A stretch of 64,000 bases of DNA. Origin: Meconema thalassinum (lineage: Eukaryota > Arthropoda > Insecta > Orthoptera > Tettigoniidae). Of this stretch, positions 21,436 to 33,641 are shown piece after piece. The position numbers and the translations under genes are program-made. Numbering within the stretch: position 1 is the stretch's first letter; each line of letters starts with the position of its first letter. The stretch is from contig OX336389.2 in NCBI GenBank assembly GCA_946902985.2, positions 1,291,016,792-1,291,080,791 of the forward strand. Direction: 5' to 3'. The notes below the pieces were generated by a model. That model made no database searches. It had not been told where the DNA came from and saw only the letters and a program-made list of their open reading frames with translations.

Positions 21436-22450
21436 GCCACTTTCTCTCTCCCACCTTAGAATTAATACATGATGGCGCAAACACGCGCGAACCCGAGAGC
21501 GTTGAGGGGAAGGAAGGTAGTGGAGGGGATCACTTGCGGTCAGTGCTTGTAGGAGACACAGAAGTGCAATACTGCTACAGCACCAGTAGGAGCCGATGGG
21601 AACATTTCCGTAGCAACGAGAAGAGTGAACGATTCTCCCCTCTTAATCCTTATTTGGGCAGAATATTATTGAAGATATTTTATTTGCATATAATTTTATT
21701 TCATTTTAATTATTTTAGCTTAATTGTAATTATTATTAATTTTAATTTTCTTTGACCTTTTCATGTCAAAATTACCGTAAGATAGTAAAATTATTATAAT
21801 ATTAATTTCACAAGTATTGAACCCTTTACCCTATGTTGGTTAAATGATTCTACTTTTTATTTCTTCAATTAATAAATATTTCAACCAGCATCATGAAAGT
21901 AGCCAGACAGTGATGAGGAAATTTCAAGCATTTGTTGGAGACAGTAGGGACATACCTGCGACAGTTTAACAAAAGGCTAAATACTTGAGCTATGAAAAGA
22001 AATAGCAGAGCGATGTATCATAAGGACAGGTGTGGCTACCTCAATTTTAGAAGCGACGCGCGGTGAGACATGGTTCTGGTATGTTCATTGTGATATTCGC
22101 GCCTAGAAGAAATATGATGCAGTAACGTGAATGGCTGATGAAGAAAATAGACACTCCCAAGACGCCAAGATCTACTAGAAACCGCCAAATTACAGAAAAT
22201 GGAGAACCAATGAGAAGAGAATGCCTACTTGCGCGCCAACTCCGGCTGGGGTACGCGGCGGCTAGCATTCACGCGGGAAATCGCCTAGACAAAATCTCTA
22301 CGATCGATTCTAGGATTAATGAGCATATTCTTGACCTGTGCAATATTACGAGTTCAGTGATATCTATTTCATTCCTGTATCACAATTATTTCGAGAAATT
22401 TTTACATAAAATCCCCCTCCATCTAGACCCAAGGGCCAGTTCATTTATAA
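21436..22450. other. No gene recognised
   Basis: Open frames at 21390-21755 and 22138-22560 lack recognisable domains and are AT-biased or continue into the tandem repeat that follows. A frame at about 21890-22100 has no family match that I know. Confidence 0.4.
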
Positions 22451-22650
22451 GTGTGTCGAAGAGCCAAGACATTATTATTATTCTGTGCGTCTACGGACGT
22501 AGACTATTATTCCGTGTGTCGAGGATACAAGATTATTATTCTGTGCGTCTACGGACGTAGACTTTTATTCCGTGTGTCAAAGGACACAAGATTATTATTC
22601 TGTTCGTCTACGGACGTAGACTTGTATTTTATGTGTCGAGGACACAAGAT
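22451..22650. repeat. Tandem repeat, 58-59 bp, with palindrome
   Basis: Three near-identical units begin with TTCTGTGCGTCTACGGACGT at 22481, 22539 and 22598, preceded by a partial unit. Each unit contains GTCTACGGACGTAGAC, a perfect 7-bp-arm hairpin with a two-base loop, and a TGTGTCGAGGACACAAG-type segment that is itself nearly palindromic. Confidence 0.88.
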
Positions 22651-24665
22651 ATTCATTGTAAAGTGTTAAATTCAGTGATAGATAGTCATAGTACTATAGT
22701 TATAGGGGCAGTAGCGTCGATAATTCGCCAACGAACAGTGACAGGGAATTTAGTACCTGAACAAGCGAATTTAGTTGTCAGACATAAAGTGTATAATAAC
22801 CTAATTTTTGTATCAGCGCAAGGATGACATCGATGAATGCAGAGGAAGTTTGGAATTCTCAACACTCCGTCCAGATGGCTGATATGAGATAAAGAACCAT
22901 CCAGTTGGGGAATGGCGTCTGATGTTCTTTGACGGGTGACTACAAAAAGAGATGAGTACATAATAATATTATTTATTATTGGTTAAATTAACTTATGGTT
23001 TATGGGACATATTTTTGTAAATACTTTGCTTGTATGATTAATGTAGTATATTTAGTTTTGATCTGACACACTTTTGTTTGGAAGCAGCTCGCACAATTGT
23101 AGTTTTTGGAAGGTTCTTTTCTTTGTGTTGTGTTAACTAACGTATCTATGTGAACGGCCGTGTTCGCCTATGTTACGAAGTGCGGTTAAAAACGTCTCTC
23201 GGAGATATGTCGTGTTTCAGAAGTAGGACTGAATTAATATAATTATATAGTAGATTGGAGGGTAATTAAAATTTTGTTGAGATTTATTATTGATCAGATT
23301 CAGTGTGATTATTGCCTTTGGAGCAATGTAATTTGTGACGAAGAGTATTCAGCTCTATCGTAAGTTTTAAATATTGTGTTAAATGTTTGCGAGCTCTAAT
23401 TCAGCAGACCCGTGTGAAAGGCGTTATGTCAGTCCCAGATGTGTGTAGTGTGAGTATATTTTTTGTGGTATTACAAGCGGGAATTTCAGCAGAGACTGAT
23501 TTCTGTCAGCTTGGTACCAGATTCATATTGTATCCTTGCGAGGACAATTATGGATATGTGATTATTGTCTGACCATATGTTGAGTTGGAGGAGATGTTAG
23601 TTGCTGTTGATTCCTTGAGATAACAGTCCAGCTGGTCGGCTATTTATATACACTGGAAGGGGGACATGACTGGTAATTGTGGAAAGGGTGAGTTGTTGTC
23701 ACAAGGGCTGGCTGAGTTTCGCAAGCAAGCTCATTAAAGTGGAGTGCACGTCTGGCTCCCAATTACTTGAAAATAAATATAAATGTGAGAAACTGATCAA
23801 TGGTAAAATTGTTTAAATAAATGGGAGTTGCCTACGAAACACGATAATATTCGAAGCGTTTCCCTAACATGCAATTTTGTTAATGTAAAGTAATCTTAAC
23901 CACTCAGGTTGTTTGTTGTTGTTGGTTTATTCTATGTTTATTTCCATGTCAGTGACCCGTGAGTCACGTGCGGCGCTGTTTTTCCTTGTTGTTGAGTATC
24001 TGGCCATTGTGGCAGCTCATTTGGTTAAGTGTGTCACCACACTAATAAGGGTCTCGGAGAGATGCCTGTAAATAGTAGAGTTGTAATATGTGTGTCAGAG
24101 TTAGATTTAAGGATTTTTATTAATGTTATGCCCATAGCCATAAAAGTTGATTTACGAGATGATTGTTCGTGAGCACCGTGGCTGTTAACCCGTTGTGAAC
24201 GAATGATCATCCAAGTACTCATTTCTCGTAGATAGTCACCACGCGAACATAAATTCATATGCAAGATAGTGGAACTTGGATCCACATTTTATTAGAAAAG
24301 GGGAGAGCCATCTGACTCCTCAAAGTGATAAATATTCCTGTCAGGGGAAAATTCAGGGAGGATTTTGTTTATTATTGTTTGTTTTATTCTTTTATGCACA
24401 AATTAGTTATTAAATCTTGTTATTATCTTACGTTTTGTCTCCTTACTTTCTTAGTTATAGTTTTTATCCTATAACCCTTGCCTCAGAAAAGCACGTAGTT
24501 TGGCGGACGTAAACACCACACTATGAACTGAACGCGACCCCTTGATCAAAGATTCTTGCATAAAACACTGCTATTCTGAAGGGTTCAGTATGTATATTTT
24601 AATTCTTTTTTCCAATCATACTGTATTTTTAACTCTTCAATTTTAATTGTTTTTATTTAAAAGAA
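22651..24665. other. No gene recognised
   Basis: About 2 kb of AT-rich sequence with only short open frames (22633-22827, 22686-22961, 23387-23572, 24034-24285), none with known motifs. It could hold decayed retroelement or untranslated sequence. Nothing firmer is supported. Confidence 0.4.
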
Positions 24666-24668
24666 ATA

Positions 24669-25983
24669 CATTGGTTGCTTCTTTTTAGTTTTGGCAACTA
24701 TGTTATAAATTGATAAATAACACACCTACATAGTTCCAAGTTTCATAGGCCCTCGATGTAGTCTCCAGCACTGCGTACAACGTGTTTCCAGCGACGCGGA
24801 AGCCGTTGGATTCCGTTGGCACTGCCCAATCTATCGAAGGTGCGATGAGAGCGCTCGGCAGCCTGCACAACATCTCCAATTGTAGGGTAGCGGTTCCCGC
24901 GCAGTGGCTTCTTCATCTTCGGGATGAGATCAAAGTCGCAGGGACTTAAGTCGGGAGAGTAGGGGGGATGATAGAGCACCTCCCAGTTCCAGCGATTCAA
25001 CAATGCAGACACAACTCCTGCTGTGTGTACCCTAGAATTGTCATGCAGAACGATGGGCGGAGTATCGATGTGGTGTCGCCGTTTCCTTCTCAGAGCTGCT
25101 AGGAGATGGTCTTGCAGAAACGAACAATAGTACGCCGCATTAACGGTTTGCCCTGGGGGAACGGTATGTTTTATGATAACACCATCCCAATCATAGGCAA
25201 GAATCAACATTACCTTCACATTGGTGGAGGTTTGTCGAACTGTTTGTTTTCGTGGTGATCCGTGGTGCCGCCACTCATTCGAATGGCGTTTCAACTGTGG
25301 CTCATAAGATTTGGCCTACGTCTCGTTATGATACGCCGTAAGAAGTCCTCTCCTTAGCGCTCATAACGCTGCAAGTGCGTACGAGAATCGTCATATCGCA
25401 GCCATTTCTGCATGTCGGTTAAGTCATGCTGAACCCATTTTGACGCAATATTCCTCATTTTCAGGCAGTCCTTCAGGATGTGGAGGACAGTCGAATTCGC
25501 CAGTCCTGTATCTTGCGCTAATTCACGAAGCGTTGCGTTCCAATCCGCCTCCAATAACGCGGACACCATCTGTACATTTTCATCACTTACGGGTGGGTGA
25601 CCACATCGAGGCATGTCCTCCAGACGTTCGCGCCCGTCTCGAAACGCTGCAACCCATCTTGCTACCATTCTGTAAGTTAACGCAGATGCACCGCTCGCCT
25701 CTTGCAGTCCTTGGTGGCACTCTCGAGCCGTGCGACCCCTATCAATTTTTATCGACGTTCTCTGCTCCTGCTTCGAAAACATTGCGACCGTCTTGCGCGA
25801 GCACTTGCCCACAACTACTCATCTAACAGGCGCCACTGCATACGAATGGGTGAGGGGACGGACGAGGTCATGTGCTCTAAGGGTGGGGATAGAGGTTAGC
25901 TACTTTTGGTAACAATGGCAGAGTTCAACACCGTTACAACATAAAGCAGCAGCATCGTTGCCAAAACTAAAAAAGCAACCCTT
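24669..25983 (-). mobile_element. Mariner transposon, inactivated
   Basis: Terminal inverted repeats with GGTTGCTTC...TTTTAGTTTTGGCAAC on the left (24672-24698) and GTTGCCAAAACTAAAAAAGC on the right (25957-25976) enclose a minus-strand mariner transposase. The size of about 1.3 kb is normal. TA target dinucleotides are nearby (24667-24668 on the left) but the right boundary is not exact. Confidence 0.85.
24743..25812 (-). pseudogene. Mariner transposase pseudogene (DD34D)
   Basis: The N-terminal part (25354-25812) contains the two helix-turn-helix modules (EQRTSIKI..GRTARECHQGL and DTGLANSTVLHIL). The C-terminal part (24743-25294) has VLHDNSRVH with the second Asp and YSPDLSPCDFDL with the third Asp, 34 residues apart. 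Between them, the region that should carry the first catalytic Asp is broken. There is a stop after RYER and a frame change. The expected Asp codon reads AAC (Asn), and the Trp two residues later is a TAG stop. The enzyme is dead on several counts. Confidence 0.9.
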
Positions 25984-26086
25984 GAAATTTTATGAAGCAC
26001 CTTAGGTTTAATATCTGGTTTTCAGAAATATATATTTTTTTTACATTCGAATTGAGCCACTATGGACTACGGAGTAACAATCAAAA

Positions 26087-26838
26087 TCAATGTTTCGTTC
26101 TAGATCGTCTGCCAGCTTTGATGTCCTGCCAGTATCTCTTGAGCCCATCACTCAGCGCCTTCTTCCGATCTTCTGAAAGAGGTCCCCTCCGTCTTTTGGG
26201 TTCTGCCCCTACCTTAAATCCCTGGTAATTTTTGATTAGGTGTCTGAATTCACACCTGTTCATAATTTTGCAGTCCGGAATACCAATTTCTAGAAGGTCT
26301 TTGTTACATTCTTCAAACCATGCCAATTTTTTCTTCTTTGGTTTCAAGAAATTCCAAATTTTCTTTGTTAGACGATCGTTGGACATTCTGAAAATGTGTC
26401 CATAGTACAACAACCTTTTCCTTTTATTGTTGACGTGACTGGTTCTATCTTTCTATATAACTCTTCGTTCGACTTCAAACGTATGTGCCCGTCAACCCAT
26501 CTGTTGCCTAAAATGTTTCTCAATACCCTGCGTTCTCTTTTGAGCAACTGGTCGACTAGTCCCCGCCTGTTCATAGTCAAAGTCTCCGAAGCATATAATG
26601 CTTCAGGTTTGACAACCGTGCTGTGGTGCCTTCATTTGGCTCCAATGCTCATCGACTTCTTATTATAGAGATTTTTCGTCAGGTGATAGGCTCGGACTAA
26701 TTTCCAGATTCAAAGATTAATTGCTTCCTGTTCTAGGCCATTTTGCTGGATTACCTCACCCAGGTATTTAAATTTCTTTACACGTTTAATCTTTCCTTGG
26801 TTTGTTTTCATCCATTCTGGTCCATCACTGATGTTTGT
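26087..26838 (-). pseudogene. C-terminal remnant of an RTE-like LINE reverse transcriptase
   Basis: Minus-strand blocks in order are KKFKYLGEVIQQNG (about 26770), VVKPEALYASET (about 26600), then LLKRERRVLRNILG and YRKIEPVTSTIK (26368-26580). LLYYGHIFRMSNDRLTKKIW and a Lys/Arg-rich tail (26087-26413) follow. This order matches the thumb and connection part of non-LTR reverse transcriptases of the RTE or CR1 kind. A frameshift near 26400 and a stop near 26650 break it. The catalytic core is absent. Confidence 0.75.
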
Positions 26839-26939
26839 CATGTACTTAAATATTAATACTTACAAATGAAAAAAAAAATTGATATATGGCTGAATGATTC
26901 AACCATCAGTAGCCTACCTCTGTCAATTTTTTTTGCGTA

Positions 26940-27250
26940 TGGCTTTTAGTGCCGGGAGTGTCCGAGGATATGTTCGGCTCGCCAGTTTTGTAGCTGCTTC
27001 GAGACGGACACCCAATGGGTGAGCTACAAGTACCGTTGGGGAGGGAAGTTGGAAGGTAAGGACGAGGAGTTGGAAGGTAGCGGCTGTGGCCTATAGTTAG
27101 GGACCAACCCCGGCATTTGCCTGGAAGGAAGTTGGGAAACCACAGAAGACCATCTTCAAGGTTGCCGGCGGGGGGATTCAAACCTCCTCGCCTCCCGGGT
27201 GTGAGCGACTGCCAGCAGTCATGCCGTAACGACCACGGCTAACTCACCCG
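26940..27250 (-). mobile_element. tRNA-like SINE pieces
   Basis: At 27150-27250 the minus strand has a tRNA-like head with GGTTTGAATCCCCCCG (B-box-like). The body at 27050-27150 carries GGTTTCCCAACTTCCTTCC and GGTCCCTAACTATAGGCC, related to SINE-3. At 26945-27015 the plus strand reads GTGCCGGGAGTGTCCGAGGA and TTCGGCTCGCCAG, a segment I recall from a separate widespread insect SINE. Probably two fused fragments. Confidence 0.6.
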
Positions 27251-27569
27251 GTACCTCTGTCAATATAAATTGTCCTTAGAGTAGGTGGTAAATATACTGA
27301 CCTATAGAGGGTTAACCATGTTGCAGCGCTTGTACTCGGCCGCATAAGCATGTGCCTTTACGTATATATTTGGTCATTCGTGATAAATACAACGTTTTTG
27401 CCGAAAATTACTGATGTTCGGACAGATAACTTACTTTATTATAGATAGGGCCTTCCGCGGACAAACAAAACGTTATCCGCATCCACCCCGCATCCGCACG
27501 ACTGTTATCCGCATCGCATCCGCACGACTTTTATCTGCATTCGTACGTTTGTTTCCGAATCTACTGGCA

Positions 27570-30500
27570 TTACAATAATATTTTTAATTAGATAAAGCAC
27601 AAAGTATTAAATCAAGACATTTAGACATTTGAGATAAAGTCGTTCCCCTGGGCCATGTATTGTACCCAACTGTCATCATGTGGACCATGTGTTCGTATCC
27701 CAACTAACTCACGGTCTTTCAAGGTATGGGACGTTCCAGCCCACCATACGACCACATGCTCAGGATTTGAGTCTACCAGGTAACTACTCTACAGGAAATA
27801 CACAACATTTTCCTAAATGAACTATTTACTGGTCTAAAATCATGGCTATACAACAAATACAAATAAAGGACAAATTATATTTAATTCCCACAAATAAAAA
27901 TAGGGTTATTCTGTGAGCTTTCTTCTTAAAATAGTGCTACACTGCACTCAAATCTAATTCTAGCATCCTGTCAATGATATTTTCAGACTTCCATGGGTTT
28001 CCATAGTGTTCATCATGTGACACAATTTTAGTTAATGGGAGTATCATAACACAAAAATCACATATCACATAAAAATGATATTAATAAAACATTATTCCGT
28101 TTCTTATGGCATTTACCTTGATTAGCATGAATTCATTATTTTCTGCAATCATTAACAAATATTTGTTGTGTCGTGTGAATCATCTTCCTTCTTTCCATCC
28201 ATATGAACGCTTTAAGAAAAGTGGTACTTATCCCTTCCAAAATAAACATGGATAGAATATTTTATAGTTTCACCATATAACGATTTTCTGGGTCTTGTCG
28301 GGCTTATCATCGTTACAAATGTGTCATGTTCTGGGAAAACACATACCCGTCTGCATAAGTTAGCAGGAACTGGCAAAATGCACTCTAAAGGAAGATGCCT
28401 ACATTATTTCGGTTCAGCTTTCCTCCTCAGAGAATAACTGAGCCTAATATTATCTGATTTTTATGATCCAACAACGTATGTGAGTTGCAACCCACCGTTC
28501 CATTCAATTGGCATCATCATAATACTCATATCTTAATTGCATATTGAAATACCGAGATTCCTCAGTGTCCTATTGTGACTCTAATTTCCAAGGGACCGGT
28601 CGAACGACCTTCCTCCCCCTCAGCAGGCAATAAAATTCGTTCCAGCTGGCTAGTCAAAATGGCTGCCGCAGAAGTGGTCTACAATCCCCCCTCTCTCTAC
28701 CGTCAAGGTCAAGTTTGTTTACAAATTGCAGTACTGGAGTAACGCTAAGTGTGGCTCCTAAGTAATTGAGTCATTTAAATATTTAACACCTATCCTTATA
28801 GTGTCTTGGGCTCAACTGGCTCCTTAATTAACATTCATGGCTGGGGTGGAATTCTAGTGATAGCCTTGCCGTTCTATGGTGACTACAAGTGGCTTTAGAC
28901 GCGCATCATAGTGAAAATCCACGATTTTCATCAGCAGCTGTCAATAAAATATAAGGAAAATCTGCGTTTCCTAAGCGACGAATATGATCCTTACCTCTCA
29001 GGGTAGGTCATTATACACACATGCTCACTGCGTCTCGACGGACGTCAATAGTGGCCATAATACATTCAAGCGTTGGATACAGACAGGCTCTGTCCAATTC
29101 GCTGCAAATAATACAGTATGCTCAAGGGCGATACTACTCGTAGATTTAGCCAACTTCTCACCTAACGTGCAAGCTATACTAGTTTGGTCCCCGCAATATT
29201 TATTACGTAAATCACTGGATTCTACGTTAATTCTGCACGCAATATGCGGCTCAAACAATACTTCACATAGATGACTCAATTATTAAGGCACCCGCGTTCT
29301 CTCTGCCATACCACTTAAGCCAAAGCTTTACATAGCTCCTAACAAAATGTATAAATTTACTGGCTTTCTTTACTTTAATGGTCCTCAAACATAATCCTAA
29401 GGATTGACCATATCAAATATTCATTCATATTTCACTGACACTGAAAAAGCTCTCGTATTTCTCTATATTCCACGTTACACTCTTACTGTTTACCAAAATA
29501 CAGTATCTTTATATTAGACATGACACTATTTGAACATTATTTAGGCCAAAAATGCCTATTACTTTACTGTTGCCGACCCCATAATATTATTATTATTATC
29601 ATTCATTTAACGTTACCGTTACATCCATCATTACTTTCGACCTAAATGGCCTTAAACAAATCACCTTCCAAGCCATATTTTATTCAAGACGAGTGGTGAA
29701 AACTCGTTCAGTAAGTGACTATTACATCCTATTCTCAAAGTGATACATCGTTATATGGTGAACTATTTAGTTATAATGACATTATAAAATGGGTACTCAC
29801 TTTTTTCCTTTTTGCTGGATAGTGCCAGCGCTTCAGCTTTAGCGCTACCATGACGCTTGATTTAAGCCATCATGTTATCCTTTACACAACACTTAGATTC
29901 ACACACTTTCCACCTGATACACATATTTTTATCAGTGGCCTTTATCACTGCTACACACTGCATATTAATCACTATACACATGAACACTTTTAAATCACTA
30001 TTACACAATTTATGTACATTTATCCACTACTTCACATGTTGATCCTTAAATCGGACTTCTCCTACGCCTGATCTCAGAGATGCGATGCAATTATGACAAC
30101 CGCTGGTCTCCGTGAAAATCTAACAGCGTTTTATGGACGTTCGATCCTCGTTCCCTGCAATCTTGTTCAGCTCACTATCCAGATTAGGTGGCAATGATTT
30201 CCGAGCTCCCATCATTGTAGTGATCCTGATGATGATGTTATATATAATTCTGACAATACCTCCCGGTATAAGAACTGTTCAAAAACATTATAAGTTCCTT
30301 TTTCGCTGTGGCGAATTTATATTTGCTTCAGATAATAGATAAGTATCTGTATTAATTTACTTTCGACGCGCTTCATGATTACTTATGAAGCTTATAACTT
30401 GCTTCTATTGTTCTTCAACGACGGAGCGTTGATAATTTAACATTTGGCGCTACTAGTAGCGTCTTAGTTACGTGTATACTGTAGAATAACTCTAGGCGAA

Positions 30501-31395
30501 CTGGTGAAGACTGGAGAACAACTGGCTTGGCTTGCCTTACTCCCCCTATATAAAGGTTTCTCGTACAAAATAGTCCACTGGACACATGAGAGCGACTCCT
30601 TTCTTGAAATAATACCTCTTCAGCCGAAATGACATCTACATCTTGTTTATTTAGGTGTGGAGGTTTCAAAAACATTCGCGTGCCGGCGATCGCTTCGGCC
30701 AATTAATTACAATTAATTTCCTTAGTTCAGCGCGTGGGGACGCCATCGTGGTAATTCCCCGTTGACTGGTCACAAAGTCACTGCTCTCGAGCGTAGGCTA
30801 GGTTGTAATTCGTTCATTTGGAGATATAGGCCTTAATTTAGGTGAAAAACCACTCCTAAATTACCTCTCCGTGAATATATTCACCTGGGTGTATATTTCA
30901 ATGCATTTCAATGCTCCACTTGTCTGTAATTAATTAATTTCCGTGAGCCATCATCCCTACTCTAAGTTTCCCCGTTGTCAAGCGGTGGATACCCGGGTCA
31001 TTAATTTTGAGCTGTCTTCCTGCTCCAGACGTAAATAGTACGGTCGGCGCCTAAGTTCTCCGCCCACTTGCTAAGGGTAATTTGTAAAACTTCAAACTGG
31101 CCTCCTCTCATTCTCGTATGCTCTGAAAATGTATATTTCCTTGCATTTGGCTACAGTTCTTCATCTTAAATTGCTATGATATTCACCTATAGATCGTGAA
31201 ATCACGCTACATTATTATATGTCAGTATACCTCTCATTGCTCTTTGGGTTCCCTGTAATTGCTTCCCCGCAGAGATCAATGGTTCGACTCTAGGCATAAC
31301 CATGTGCCTGGTCTTCTCTGATGAGACCTGAGTTCGATGCCAGACTGCCGTGACTGATTGGGCACAGTATTTCATGTGCTATGTTTAAACTGTAT
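27570..31395. other. Interior of the candidate element, no gene recognised
   Basis: Nearly 4 kb with only short frames (28984-29274, 30133-30342, 30415-30702) and no recognisable transposase or other domain on either strand. A TATATAAAGG stretch near 30548 could be promoter-like but stands alone. Confidence 0.4.
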
Positions 31396-32138
31396 TGTTA
31401 CGGCTGTGAGTTTGTTTCGTCGCCTCGCCGCATGAGTCACAGCTGCCCCTGTGCTGCGCTCTGCCTCAGTGTATTACGTGCGCCTTACGCAACAGGGCTA
31501 CTAGGACAAAAGGGATGGTCCAGAATATTCGTGACCCAGCTAGTGATGGAAATCTCGAGAAGCTGTGAAACCTGGACGGGTCTAGAAGCATTTATTGAGT
31601 CACCAGCCTGCTATATAAGAGCGACCTGGCAAGCGGGGTGGACAGTGTTTTTCGAGCTAGTGCGAGCTTTTACCTTGAGCGACAGTTGTGGGTGAAGGAG
31701 TGTGAAACCTGCGGAGAAACTGTGTCCTGAGCGAGTGTGTTTTCCAGTGCAGCAGAGGTTAGTGTGGTGAATTGCAAAAGCACCGGAGGCTGTTTCCCTA
31801 GCCAGCGGACAGCGAAGCAGAGTGTAGTGGTGAGTGACTGGTTATCGTAAATAACTGTAGCGTGCGTATTCAAGGAAGTGTTGCAGGTAGTTCTGTCGAG
31901 GTCACCGGACTCATTAGGAAGGATTAACTTCTGTGGCTTATTGACAAGTGAAAGGTAAGTGTTCCCTACAAGAGGAAACTAGAGTGAGATACTAATTGCT
32001 TGTATTTGCTATTTGTGTGGTGTATCTTTCTGGGCCGCAATAAAGCTAATACGTTTCTTTAAATGAACAATTTGTGTTGTGTTTTCTACCCACCGTAATC
32101 CAATTAACGGAAGTGCCGCTAGGGGCTGGCACGTAACA
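31396..32138 (+). mobile_element. Probable solo LTR
   Basis: A 743-bp block with inverted termini TGTTACG...CGTAACA. Near-matching 4-mers GTAT and GCAT flank it. Inside, CTATATAAGAG (TATA box, about 31611-31620) precedes a possible transcript start. An AATAAA signal at 32038-32043 lies about 100 bp before the end, the U3-R-U5 layout of an LTR. No internal retroelement sequence is attached, so it is probably a recombination product. Orientation follows from the promoter and polyadenylation signals. Confidence 0.68.
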
Positions 32139-32639
32139 GCATGTTATACAGCCAGAATTGCAACCCTTTTCAGTTCGGAGTGTTAATTAAGCTTAATGAT
32201 ATAATTTGAACGAGACTAGCCTAAATCATCATCTTACATTTGTCATGAAACGAACATAACGGAAAAATATGATATGTCATAAATATCCAGGCCTTAGTAA
32301 TGATATTCAACAACTTCGGATTGTATTCCAAAAACTATCCGCAAATTTACTCCAAACATTATCCGCAACTTATCCGCTATCCGCACAGCCATGCAAAGTA
32401 TATCCGCATGGCGGATATCCACATTCGCTCAGGGCAATAATTATAGAAATGATGAAAATAGGCTAGGAAGGAGGAGAGGCATGGGCTCTGGTGATGAACC
32501 ATAGATAGAGATAGATGCGCTTGAATCTTTGGTGGGTTAAATTGAAGCCGGCAGCGATATGATACATTGAATGCAAATGATCTGCCAATTGAAATCCCGC
32601 TTGCTTCGCTATTATAATGATGAACCCCAAGTAAATGAA

Positions 32640-32765
32640 TTGGTTGGAGTTTACGGCCTGTGGAATGAGGTCAGGCTTTCAGTCCCCTCTCTCCCAATAG
32701 AGCGAGACTGCGTGAATGGAAAATGAGGTGGGGTGGGGAAGGGGGCGGCTGTTAACATTCACACA
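32640..32765. repeat. Dispersed repeat shared with 17553-17650
   Basis: TTACGGCCTGTGGAATGAGG and AAATGAGGTGGGGTGGGGAAG correspond to TTACGGCATGTGGAATGAGG and AAATGAGGTGGGGGAGGGAC in the first copy. Likely a SINE or MITE fragment. Confidence 0.6.
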
Positions 32766-32970
32766 CGTCTCTTCACTGTTTCAAGCAGCAACTATAGAAT
32801 CTTTGAATTGTAATTCGTGATTAGTGCCTCTCTATAGGAACCCATGTGAACACAAGGCTTTATTGAAGCAGTTATTAGTGTTCCTTTGGCATTAGCTCTC
32901 AAATTTGCCTCATAGTGGAGTCGGGGAAATTGAAAGCCCAGCCTTTATGTATTGTTATTGCTAGTCTACT

Positions 32971-32982
32971 ATTATTATTATG

Positions 32983-33026
<44 letters not shown>
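32971..33026. repeat. (ATT)n microsatellite
   Basis: About 18 ATT units. An open frame with a run of Asn across it is an artefact. Confidence 0.9.
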
Positions 33027-33090
33027 AGCTGACCGGGGTAGGGTCGTACGTTGAAGTCATGAACCAGTGTTCAAAAAGCACTGTCAGCCG
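33027..33090 (+). repeat. SINE-4 5' fragment
   Basis: GACCGGGGTAGGGTCGTACG followed by TTGAAGTCATGAACCAG repeats the start of the copy at 33640, and both directly follow an (ATT)n tract. Confidence 0.6.
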
Positions 33091-33179
33091 TACTTTGCAT
33101 ATTATTACTATTATAATTGTTATTATATAATTTTTTCCCTTATGGACAGTGTTTGAACTTAAATATGTCATGATGACAC

Positions 33180-33590
33180 AATTTTCACTCCTCTCCCTTC
33201 TTCCTCTTCACTTCCCAAAGTCTCTTCATCCTTTGACTGTGCTCCTGTTTCCGTTGTTCTGTCCACAATGTTATTGTCTTCATCTTTTCGTTTGCTTTAA
33301 ATTTTTGTATTCTTAAGTTTATTTCTGAATTCTCCTCTGTCTCCAATCATTTACCTGTCAATCCCCACCTGCCTTAAGTCTTCCTGTATTTCATGATACC
33401 AATTAGTTTTCCTGCTTGAGCTGTTTACTACATCAAAGATCTTCTTTGCAATTCTGTTGTTGTTCATTTTCTGTATATGCCCGTAAAAAGTTAGTCTGCG
33501 GTGAGTCTGTGTACTCGTATAGCTCTTTCGTAGGGCTTTTCATCCATATGCCATCTCTGTGTATTGCTCCAAATATTTTTCTGATAATTA
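33180..33590 (-). pseudogene. LINE reverse transcriptase C-terminal scrap
   Basis: The minus strand reads RKIFGAIHRDGIWMKSPTKE followed by ELYEYTDS, resembling the RKILGP...RRNEELY segment in the C-terminal part of RTE/CR1-like LINE proteins. Further upstream frames are broken by stops. It lies between two (ATT)n tracts and two SINE-4 pieces. Confidence 0.55.
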
Positions 33591-33641
33591 TTATTATTAT
33601 TATTATTATTATTATTGTTTTCATTATTATTATTATTATTA
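33585..33641. repeat. (ATT)n microsatellite
   Basis: ATT triplets with one GTTTTC interruption near 33616. It produces artefactual Ile- and Asn-run frames. Confidence 0.9.

Larger units (their letters stand above)
27446..32439. mobile_element. Candidate hAT-like element with TATCCGC end clusters
   Basis: An identical 8-mer ATTATAGA lies at 27438-27445 and 32440-32447. Just inside are weakly matching ends (TAGGGCCTTCCG on the left; CAGGGCAATA on the right). Dense clusters of ATCCGCA follow: at least four copies at 27470-27530 and four or five at 32337-32410, in the same orientation on both sides. Motif clusters near the ends are a known hAT feature. No transposase was recognised, and a solo LTR lies inside. 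Boundaries are plausible rather than proven. Confidence 0.5.

Noticed and set aside
22465..22650. CRISPR-like array
   Set aside because: The units are contiguous tandem copies without distinct spacers, and the sequence is eukaryotic.
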